From: Parachlorella kessleri
Lineage: Eukaryota; Chlorophyta; Trebouxiophyceae; Chlorellales; Chlorellaceae
Direction: 5' to 3'
Assembly (NCBI GenBank): GCA_001598975.1
Contig: BBXU01000292.1
Coordinates: forward strand, 23,589 to 87,588
Length of the DNA stretch: 64,000 bases
This document shows, in pieces, positions 25,701 to 35,837 of this stretch; position 1 is the stretch's first letter; each line of letters starts with the position of its first letter. Made by a program: the position numbers and the translations under genes. Below the pieces are notes generated by a model. That model was not told the DNA's origin and ran no database searches. It saw nothing but the letters and a program-made list of their open reading frames with translations.

Positions 25701-27032
25701 GGGAGGTCATAGCCCATCAGGCCTTCCTGGGGCGGCGGCGGAGGCCAGCGCTTGGCAAAGGCCCACACTAGGGGCTTCATGAGAGGGTGAGTCAGGATGA
25801 CGTGAGCTGGGAGCAGGCAGTGGGCTTGCGCCACCAGGAGGAAGAACAGCTGCAGGGCAGCCAGCATGCCGGGGTGGGCGACCGGCGGCAGCACGGCTGG
25901 CTGCTCACGCTGTGGCTTCTCTCTGGCAAGCCCCCGCACAATCACAGGAGCTACGGACGAATACACACCTACTCAGGCAAAGCAACAGAGTACGTATAGG
26001 CATGTCATTCAGGCCAAGAGCGCTAGGCCCCATGTGCCTTCATACAAGGCTAGCCTGGGGCCTTATAAGACGGAAGGCACACTTTTCCCACACAAGCATT
26101 GCCAGTGCCATCACGCACCCAGTCCACCGTTTTAAGCACACAGATGATTAAGCAAGCCTCACCGCCGCCCAGCAGGTCCAGCGTATGGAGCCAAACACAT
26201 TGACGGGCAGCAGAAACCAGGGGCACGAGTCTCGGTTTGCCAGGTAGTAGGCGTTGGGTGCCAAGAAGAAGGTTGCATTGACAAGCTGCACCAGCAGCTG
26301 TGTCGCCATGAACGACACGACCCGCCTCTGCCGTCGCCACCACGTCTTGCCGGCTCGGTTGACTTGGGCGACGCGCCAGGCAAGGGCGGCACCGGCCGCA
26401 AACAGCGCAGCCAGGCACAGCGACCCCACCACCGTGTTTGCAATCATGAGGTTGTCATGTGTGAAGTAGTAGTTGTCCTCCTGCGCAGCGAAGAGGGTAG
26501 CAGTACTGCCAACAACCAGGTGTGCACCAGGGCTGTCCAGCACACTAGCTTTGCCGGGCGCATGAGAGACAGCAAGTTGTGTAACAGGTTTCACGATCAT
26601 GGGGCAGTATCGCCAGCCTGCTTTTGAGACACCTTAGGAGAACACTTACAAACGTCAGCTTTGCGACAATTTCATAAATCAAAAGGGCCAAAGCGGCAGC
26701 GGCGGCGCAGCGCCCCACCAGCGCCCCCACCTGCAAACAATGCACCGCGGCAGCCCTGAACTTGCGGATTCACCATAGCACCTGTGCAGAAGCACGCAGT
26801 CGCATGTTACAAGCGCCACCAAGCTGAGGCTCACCCTGGTAGCCTTGTCACCGAGGTACTGTAGACTGAGAACAACGTGCTTATCAGAGTAGTAGTTTGA
26901 GGAAGGTATGACTGCGTCGGCGGCGGGGGTGCCCTGCTCCTTAGCTGCGCCCACGGTTCCAGAGCTGACCCAAGGGGCCTCTCTCTTCCCCAGCTCCCAG
27001 TCTTCGGAGCCATAGGTTTCAGGAGCCAGCGT
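19758..27032 (-). CDS. DAG lipase-like class 3 lipase, copy E (ORF intact, start codon ACG)
   Basis: Exons (complement): 26835-27032, 26650-26730, 26163-26480, 25609-25849, 25209-25321, 24623-24834, 24204-24363, 23764-24060, 23348-23458, 23107-23175, 22408-22821, 22047-22075, 21702-21793, 21458-21514, 21001-21194, 19758-20177. The sum is 3006 nt, 1002 codons with no internal stop. The position of the copy C ATG reads ACG here (27030-27032), and the frame has no ATG between the upstream TAG and exon 2; GTG occurs at 26954. It carries up to eight membrane segments, the Cys-rich loop (CVSIYDPGC, GWTCDL), VVGFRGTAS, GHSLGGAL with Ser at about 710, HSDDA and LHLLGAY. Introns 5 and 10 start with GC. 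Predicted to hydrolyse the sn-1 ester of diacylglycerol at a membrane. Either a non-AUG start, an unseen 5' exon, or loss of function explains the start. Confidence 0.82.
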
Positions 27033-27731
27033 TGCTATCAGCCTTGACCAAGGCTATCTCCTAGGCGCACAAGTGGCGGGCCCACTATCTATTTGGTGTA
27101 CCTCAACGCCATAAAGGGAACACAAGTAGAATACCAAAGCGTCGTGTAGCAGCTGAAGCTGTGACTTTGCCTCTATTCGCTAGCTGCGTAGGGACCTTCT
27201 TAGTGTACGACCAGCAGCATTGCTTGGGAATAGTTTCTGCGGCGACTCATATTAAGCACAACGCACAACCATGGCCGAGCTAGCTAGCAAATACGCTAGC
27301 AAATTCACAGGTGATCACATAGGTGATCACAAAGAATTGCGGAGTTCACCTGGGTCCGGATGTATTTCTTCAGCACGTCTTCACTTATCTAGGAACTCTG
27401 CACATTAAGTCTCGCAAGACGCAGTAAGTAGTAACTTAAGTAACTATGCAACCCTGTCCATTGTCTGTCGACGTTTACGAAGCTATTTGGTTTGCTGCTC
27501 CGTATTGTTTCTAGCTTCACGTTCCGTCAAATGATATATAGCGATTTATTCAGCAGCGCTACCATGCCATATGATGCTGGCAAGGGTCCCTGCTTTGGTG
27601 GTGGGCTTTGGTGGTGGGCACGATAGCTCCTCCGTAAGTATTGTGTCACACAGTGGGTTGTTGACCCACTTGAAAAGTGCTAGACTCTGATATAACGCTG
27701 CACACACCCTGGCCGGAAGAGGGGGGCGACT
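27033..27731. promoter_or_regulatory. Bidirectional spacer between copies E and F
   Basis: Between the divergent 5' ends of E and F. It contains two GGTGATCACA repeats (27310-27319 and 27322-27331), each with a GTGATCAC palindrome. A TATAAC box lies at 27691-27696, 41 bp before the F start codon. Blocks are shared with the C/D spacer. No exon is seen. Confidence 0.65.
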
Positions 27732-30700
27732 ATGGAAGGCCCCAAGCCCGGTGCACCTTGGGAGGAGAACGGCATGGAACCCTTCCCTTCCTCCAACCAC
27801 TACTCAGAGCAGCACGTCACCCTTCACTTGCAGTTCATCAGCGACCAAATGACCAGGGTGAGCTGCCTCTGATCCTGTTTCGGATATAGTGGTGCCCCAG
27901 TGGCGGGCGGGGTGCCATCTCTTATGGTGCCGCTTGTGTGCAACGCAGGTGGTGGCCTTTGTAGGGAAGGCGGTTGCGACAGCCGCCTTTGCCTTGTTGA
28001 TTTATGAAATAGTTGCCAAGGTCTCATATGTAAGCACACTTTTGATGAAAGCATGTAATCCAAGCACCCGCTCTGCAGTATAACAAAGTTGTTTCGTGCA
28101 TAACACCCTAGTCCGCCCACCTGTTGGGCTTGTATTTGTTAATGCATAGCTGCAACTACTGCCTCCACTTCCTGCAGGGCGACAACTACTTCTTCATGCA
28201 CGACACTGTCATAGTTGCGAACACAGTGGTGGGGTCGCTGTGTCTGGCAGCACTGTTGGGCGCCGCCACTGCCCTCTGCTGGCGTATCACACATGTCAAT
28301 TGGGCGGGCAAAGCATGGTGGTCCCGCCAGAGGCGGGTTGTGATCTTGCTGTCGGCACAGCTCTGGCTACAGCTGGTGAATGCCACCTTCTACTTGGCGC
28401 CTAATGCCTATTACCTAGCCAACCGCAGCGAGTGCCCCTACTTTCTGCTGCCGATGAATGTCTTTGGGTTCATACGGTGGACCTGCTGGGCCGCGGTGAG
28501 TCATGAGAGGTTAGAGCACTGCGCTGACGGGGCATCCACCTCCAGAGGAGCCTGCTGGGTGTCCCACAGTGCCGTGTTAAGGTTCTGGAAGGAATGTGCT
28601 GACTTACATGAACTGAGTGTTGTTTACAGCATGGCAGCAGTGTACTGCACCTTTGACAACACTGGCATTGTCAAGCCATGCCACGGCCGTACCCCACCCT
28701 AGCCTGGTTGTGTGCCTCCGCAGCTGTTCTTCCTGCTGGTGGTGCAAGCGCACAGCATGCTGCCCGCTCACGTCATCCTGACTCACCCCCTCATGAAGCC
28801 CCTGGTCTGGGCCTTCGTCCAGCGCTGGCCTCCGCCACCACCCAGCGAAGGCCTGATGGGGTATGACCTGCCACCGTGGGTGCTCCTGCCCGACCTGCTG
28901 CTCCTATGGGTCCCCGCTCAGGCCACAATAGTTGTGATGCTGGTGTGGCTGACCGGTGGTGGCATAGGTGAGTCGCTGTATCGCTACGCACAAAAAGCAT
29001 GTCATGCATCTCCATGCACGGGGAAAAGCTGTGGTTGGTATACCAACCTGGCTCACTGGTGGCGACATTGGTTACTCCCTGTAGACGAGAAATTGCATGC
29101 AGGAGGGGTGTCCGAGGGCAGCGGCTGTTGTAGAGTACCGGCGTCCGCTTGACTGGAAATGAAAGAGGGCCGTGTGGTTCCTAACCCAGGTGCTTTCCCG
29201 TTGCCCTCCCGACGGATGACGTGAGTGACGGGCCTCAATGGCTGGCGCATCAAGGGTCTGCATGCCCGATTTTGCAGGCACGCGGACAAGCTGCACCAGC
29301 ATTTATGACCCTGGCTGCGCCCCGGAGGGTGCGCTCCCCGCTAAGGCTGGCCTGCCCTGCCAGGACTGGGGCTGGTCTTGCAACCTGGCGGTGAGCCTGC
29401 GGGCGGGTTGGTGGGCAGTTGAAAGCAGCCATGGCAGCAGGGTGCCAGCTTTGACAGTGCTCCCTGGCCACCAGCCAGTCCTCTGCTGCAGCCACAACTG
29501 TCTAGCCTACTCTAGCGGCAATTTGCCACTTGGCCATGCTGCCGTGGGTGCGGCACAACAGGACTACACAAAGCCGACATATGTGGCTATATCAGCACCC
29601 CGAGACGCGCCATCCTTGCTGGGCTCGAACCCAAGGCACCCACACACATGGTATGTGCGGACCAAATGAATATTGCCTTCCTACTCTGCCGGCTGTCTCA
29701 TGCAGGATATGGGCATCTACTACGGGATCACATCCACCATGGCGGGCCTCTTCCTCATCATGATTGCCACCTACTTCCTCTTCATGTATCTGGCCAGGCG
29801 GGAGCTGGCCAAGCTGCCCTACTCCAAATACCGGGTGCCCGACATGGGGCTGAGGCTCCAAGTGCACATCCAAGTGGTCATGGCGGCCCTGTTCTTCCTC
29901 TGCGTGATCTTCATGTGGTGCGCCGGCTACTCATCCCTGGGCCAGTCTTCCCTGCTAGCCGTGTTGTCAAGTGCACGACAGGCCTGGTTAATTGCATGGA
30001 GTTCAAAGCTGGCTGCATGACTGCTTGGGCCAAGCATCTTGGCTGGTCTATGGTCGAACCAACCCCTTGCGCATTCCCTCCTTCCACCATGCCATGCGGT
30101 CTGTGATGGGCTTGCATGCACACTGTGGCTGGCCATGCTGACCGTGGGCTCACACCTTGGCCTTCAATTCTGAGGACCACATCCTTGCCCTCACTTTTTA
30201 CATGCAGGTTCGTGCACGCAGGCACCTGCAACTCCTATGTCCTGGCTTGGTATGGCATGCTGCCAATGCAGCTGGCAATGAGCAGCCTGGCTGTCATTAA
30301 TGCGGTCATGGTGTGCCCTGTGGACCCCTCACCCCGCCAGCTGTACCACCACCAGTGCCTGCAGGAGGTGCGAGCATGCTAGCAACAAGTGTTTACAGCA
30401 TGCTTCCCAACAATGGCACCATGCCAAGGCTTGCTAGGCTGTTGCGGCCCTTGAAACCCTGCACTAATTGCAGGGGGCTTTGTGCTCCACAGGGCAAAGA
30501 AGGGCCTGGGTGCCCAACCCACTCCGGGCGGCCCCTATGTCTTTTGCATTGTCACGCAAAATCGCTGCACGCTGTGATGGCTGCAGCTTGCAGAAGCCTG
30601 GACCGTGTCATATGTCCTGAGATCCTTGCCGATAACGGGCTGAGGGGCCTGGCCCTGGGCTGCAGGTAGTGTGGAGTGAGAGAGATGCCGAGGCGAGTAG

Positions 30701-33700
30701 AGCGGCAGCGGCAGCCATGAAGGCAGCCTCGGCCAAGCGGCTGCTTGCCGAGGGTGCAAGGCTCAGGAATGGGGGGACCGTGGCCGCCGCCGCCGCAGCT
30801 GCCGTAGCACCAGTTCGGGCAGCAGCAGCTGCCGCAGTCGCCACGGCTAGGGCGGCAGCTGGGATCCTGACTGGGGATGGGGAGGCTAGGGAAGAGATGG
30901 AGCCCATGTTTTGCTTTGAGACGGCGCTCAAGGCGATGTACTTGTCGAACCTGATGTACTATTACAAGGAGGTGAGCTGATATGTCTGGAGGCCTAAATG
31001 TGCAAGGTGCCCTTGGCCTTCTGGTAAGGTGACGTATGCGGCAAGCTTGTGCATGCGCGCTGTGTGTGTACCCATGGGCGCTGCGCCCTGCTGTCTTCTG
31101 TGGATGCTGACTTTGACCTGTGATCATGTCCTCTCCTGCTTGCTTGTGGGTGAGGCAATCAGCCCTGATTAGGGGCATCACCCTTGTTGGCAACCCCAGC
31201 CTCTCTGCCAACGCGTGCAGTCTGCTGGAGTATCGTCGACCGCATGACAGCATCTCAGCTTGCACCTGCTCTGTGTGCATGATGTTGGCTGGAGGTGCCC
31301 CACAGGAAGTTTGATGGTGGCAAGTAGGCAAACAGAGCAGAGCTGGGGGGTGGAGTGTACTGACAAGGCTAAATGCAGTTATGCTCTGTTGCCCTGTGCT
31401 CAACTTCACAGGATGAAGGCACACCTTTTGTGCTGGAAACGGCCCTGGAGTTGTACAGCCTCCAGCATTTTGAGCTTCTGTGGCAGAAGGAGCCGACTGA
31501 CACCAAGTGCCTGCTGGCCTGGGTGAGCCGGGTGACTTGCAACCACTGTGAGACTTGCTTTGCACCCTTGGATGCTGTAGCATGTCTCTGCTGCTGACCT
31601 GCAACGCTTCCCACCAGGGGGGTGCGGAGGTGCATGCCGTGCACGCCGTGCGGTGGGCAAGGTGGTAAGGCTGGCTACTAAATCTGCCTCAGCACTTTGG
31701 GTGTGTCTGCAGGGAGATGGCACCGTCGTGGTGGGCTTCAGGGGCACAGCGTCCCTCGCCAATGTGCTAGCGGATATTAAGGCAAGCGGCTGGCTGACTG
31801 CTGTATTGCTAGTTCCGCAGCGTCCTCCTCCTTTCTTCTGACCAGCCCAGCCAAACTGCACACACAGTGTCGCGCCAGTCCTCTGTGGTGCCTTGTGTAG
31901 GGAGGCCTTCTGCGGTCATATTGATCTGCACATATTGCTCTTCATCTTTGTCCAGTGTCCCTCCCTTGAAAAGCCCAGGCACTGCCCTCCATACATCCTG
32001 TACAGTCGTGCTGGGGGCAGTCCTTGGAACAGTGGTGCCCTGAAAGGCTGCAGGGTATGAGGACCGCTGATTCTTCCTCCCTGCTGGTGACAGACAACAG
32101 TCCTGCACTGCTGCCGCAATTTTACCCATCACACCACCAGACTTGTGCTCCCAATTCCTGCCTATGGCAGGTCTGGCGGGCAGTGCACCCCCCAAAGCGT
32201 GGCAACTACTGGCTGTGGCGGTGCCCCATGGTCCACCAGGGCTTCCTGGACGCCTACAAGGCTGGCGGGCTCAACCAGCGCCTGCTGCAGCGGCTGCGAG
32301 AGATCATGGGGTCGGACGACAACATATGCACAAGCAGCGGCGAGGGCTTGGGAAGCGGCGGCGGCGGCAGCAAGGGCGGCATGCGAAGCCAGTATTCAGG
32401 CGGAGGCGATGTGGAGATGGGAGCGAGCAAAGGCGCCCAAGGGGGCGGCGGGAGGCGGCGGTGGCGGGTGCTGTGCACAGGGCACAGCCTGGGGGGTGCG
32501 CTGGCCACGCTGGCATCGTATGACGTGGCCAAGGAGGCAGAGCGCCTGCGGGTTGGGGGCATAGATGTGCAGGTGGGTATGGCAGGTAAGACAGCATAGC
32601 TGGCTGGCTGGCGGGTGGGCTGGCTGGCTGGCTGGCTGGCGGATACGCACCAAGCCAACCGGTGCTTTTCCAACTAACCTGGATTTGGCCATGTCACCTC
32701 CAAGGCTGGTGCGCTGGACGGCAGGGTGGCGTTGGTGTTGTCCGACATGATGGAGTGGAGCAGCTACTGGCGGCTCAGGGCTGCTATGTGGTGCTCAAAG
32801 CGGGGTGCAGGTGCAATGCAACTGTTTATTTCCGATGCAGTGCGAAGCTTGATATCGACGGTGTGTTGCTGCTGTGCAGGTCCAGCTGTATACTTTCGGG
32901 GCACCAAGGTAAGCTGTACTGCTGCATAGTTGCACTGCATGACAGCTAGCTGGCAGTGGGCCGCAGTGTATGATCTGGCGGTGCCCAGGTCTGGCGTGCT
33001 GTGAGTGCTGAGGTGATTGTGCAGGCCAGGGAACCACGCCTTTGCGCGGGACTTCCTACGGACGGTACAGGATTCCTGGGACGTGATTCATAGTGACGAT
33101 GCTGTGGCTAAGGGAGGTGAGTGGATGGCTTTCGCTGTAAGACCTACCAGGGTGCTGCATGGTATGCAGTATGCAGTCTACCTGTGCTTGCACACCACGA
33201 GGGTAGGGATGGCTGGAAGCACCGGCTCGGAGCTGGTGCATCTGTCTGGAGCAAGAAGTGCAAGTGCTAGGAGCTGTTATCATGTCCGAACGGCTCAGAG
33301 GATGGCACTTGTGTCCTGCAGGCAAGTTTTTTCTTCTTTACAAGCGTGCGGCAAACCGCGTGCTGGTGACAGCAGAAGGTGAGCTGGCCCTCAGACCAGA
33401 AAACAAGGCTTCCACAGTGTACTTGTCGGCAGCAAAAAGAGCAGGGGTTTGCAGGCTTGCAGGTGGCGTCATGCCAAATCACCCTGCATGGAGTCCTGCA
33501 GTGGGACATGCTCTATTGCCTAGCACGGTGGCTGAAGGCCTCTTAGTGCCTCCAAAGTTATTACATTCCACTTTCTTTGCTGCACAGAGGCCAGTCCGTC
33601 CTCCACACACCCAACCCACTGGGCACTCCTCGCCACTCCACTGGCCCCCCACCTCCCGCCTCATGTCCTGCAGGCGACATCTTGCCCCGCCCCTCCTTCC

Positions 33701-34863
33701 TAGAGTCCTCGGTCCAGCGCGGTCCCGGCCACTCCATCAAGCTGCACCTGCTGGGGGCCTATGCCCGCAGCTTTGCCTCCGTCATTAGAGGCCAGTTTGA
33801 GAGCAAGGCGCTGGGCGAGGCCAGCAGGCAGGCGTTGCGCGCGCTGCTGGGGGAGAAATACGTTCGGGTGAGGAAGGTCTTTGGTACCAATAGACAGGGG
33901 TGGGCAGGTGGGTGAGTAGGTCTACTGTTGGTTGCGATTGGCACTGCATTGGAGTTATGACTAAATCTGCCTTAGGGCAGGGCACAGAAGTGGTCAATCT
34001 CCTGTCACTAGCTGGAAGGATGTAAGCGTGGCAGAGTGGGGGCTAGGAGGCCAGTAGCACAGATTTCATCAGTACTTGTTGCTCATCGTTTTAGAAGGAG
34101 TGCGGTGGGCATGCCGTCCAGCCCTGAGGCAACCTGTTCGTGGCTTTCTCCTCATATATATCTTGCTGCAGAATCCGAGCTATACCTCGCATGGATTGTT
34201 GGTACACGCTTTGCACACGGCATGGCCAGGCACCCTTCCCACACCATCACGGATGGCTCTTTGATGCTCCTGCACCTCTTTATCTAAGCAAAAAGCCTCC
34301 CTACCAGACGTGTTGAGTCGCCGAGGACATCTTTGCAGTCTGCCGAATCCGCGCGTTGTATGCGCAACAAGCTAGGCCAGAGCAAACCCTTCCGTGACTG
34401 AGGCCCGTGCTGTGCTGTGCTGCAGGACATGCTGGGCAGCCTGCTGAGCTTCCACCACCAGCAGCCGCTCCTTTCCCGTCTGCGCAGCCACCTGCCGCAC
34501 GCAGGGCCCTCCTTGCACCTGGACAGCAAGCAGCCCAGCGACATTGATATCCTACACCAAAACAGCCAGTCCTCGCCTGCGGCAACAGGCAGCGCAGGAC
34601 TTCTAGCGAATGGTTCTGCAGGTGCTTCTAACAGCATGATGGTCGGCTCGCCGCCGCAGCAGCCTTCGCTGCCGCCGCAGCAGCAGCATGGGAGTCTTGG
34701 AGAGCAGCTTCCCACTTGGGAGGCAGTTGGGCAGGCAGAGGCAGCACAAGGAGAACGGCGGAAGCTCCAAGGCGGCAAAGAGGCTCAGGGCTCTGAGCCC
34801 GGGTCTCCAGTGGCGGAGGTCGGCGACTTGCATGTGGCCAGCGAGCAGCGGCTGCAGGGGTGA
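27732..34863 (+). CDS. DAG lipase-like class 3 lipase, copy F (complete, 983 aa)
   Basis: Exons: 27732-27857, 27949-28029, 28178-28495, 28724-28967, 29278-29390, 29706-29917, 30208-30367, 30666-30971, 31412-31522, 31713-31781, 32171-32572, 32880-32908, 33025-33116, 33322-33378, 33674-33867, 34426-34863; 984 codons, no lesion. Residues 43-256 and 295-418 hold six to eight membrane helices; 257-294 is a four-Cys loop; 419-520 an Ala-rich linker ending in FCFETALK; 558-580 VVGFRGTAS; a Gly/Ser insert at about 627-675; then GHSLGGAL with nucleophile Ser686, Asp749 in HSDDA and His798 in LHLLGAY as the likely triad; the tail is Gln/Gly-rich. Transmembrane N-terminus plus lipase_3 domain is the plan of sn1-DAG lipases (DAGL alpha/beta) and related plant class 3 lipases, which release fatty acid from diacylglycerol. 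Intron 10 begins with GC. Substrate is inferred, not shown. Confidence 0.9.
32600..32642. repeat. (GGCT)n microsatellite in copy F intron 11
   Basis: About nine GGCT units with a short interruption at 32611-32619, starting 27 bp after the exon 11 donor. Confidence 0.8.
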
Positions 34864-35837
34864 GGTTGTCATATGCCACTGGGCAGGAGCGGGAGGCTGG
34901 GCATGCTTCGCTCAGTGACCAGTCAGTGGGGACGGTGGGGACATGCACAGTGAGCTGGGCATGTAGGGAGGGTTGTGCATGTGAACCTACCCAGATGCGG
35001 TTCTGGGATCTGTGGCTAAGTTGTGATGCTGCCAGCCGCTCACCTGTCTGACACATTTCGAAGTTGTGCCCTGTGCACTGCACGCTGAACAACTGTCCCC
35101 ATCCAGGGGCATGGGATCCAATTGACTCGATGCTTCGCCTGACTGTGGGTGCGGTTTTCTCCATCCTTGCCGTCCGTCAATGCATGCTGCTCCGCTCCAG
35201 CAAGGCTTATCGTCAGCTACTTGACTATCGCTCCAAGGCTGGGCCTCTTGCAGCTTGCGGTCTTGCAGCGTCCGGGAGTTCCTGGCGCCTTTCAGACTTG
35301 ACCACCCTTACCTCTTCTTTTGAATCTTTGACCTATCGCCGCTCAGATCTTACCCAGCGCTGCTAGCACTGATGAACTGTATCTGTTTCTGTTTTAGATT
35401 GACTACCTGCCACCGTACTTGGTTAATCGGTTCTGTAAACCAAGAACATTTGCTGGTGTGTTGGGTTTGGGTTGGCAGGCTGCGGTACTCGGATAGGTTT
35501 CCATGCTGCTAATATCACATTACACGAGCACTCGCACTCTGTCAAACTGACAAGCTTTACAAGTGTTATTGGCTTTGTTGGCTTAGGCTACTACACCTGT
35601 CTGTGTGAACATCGTTGAAGGCTATCATGAGCTCAACCTAGCCAAGTAAGAGGATATGGTGTATGCCTAGGGACACCTCGCGCTCTTGCTACAAGGGAAC
35701 CTAAGCTACACTGAGCAGTTTAGACTTAACGTTACAAGACGCTTAACTAAACTTAGAGCCGACCATCTCAAGGGACTGACAGCCACCCCCTTGCTGCTGC
35801 CTCAGCCACCATGCTTCAAGACTTGTGTGCCGCCTAG
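34864..35837. other. Convergent spacer between copy F and gene G
   Basis: No convincing exon. TGTAA at 35434-35438 is a candidate polyadenylation signal for F (570 nt after the stop). Complementary TGTAA at 35732-35736 lies 102 nt downstream of the G stop codon. Confidence 0.55.
35732..35736 (-). terminator. Polyadenylation motif TGTAA for gene G
   Basis: TTGTAAC on the minus strand, about 100 nt after the G stop, a usual distance for green algal 3' UTRs. Confidence 0.45.

Larger units (their letters stand above)
18730..28524. repeat. Tandem segmental duplication, copy 2
   Basis: Second unit of the direct duplication. Its left edge is the D junction (B-like text starting with AGCTGTTG at 18730). 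Its right edge corresponds to 28524 in F intron 3, where D stops matching F. Confidence 0.8.

Noticed and set aside
33722..33735. His of GPGHS in exon 15 as the catalytic His
   Set aside because: Copy B has GPGSS there, whereas the His in LHLLGAY is present in all four catalytic copies, so the latter is the better candidate.
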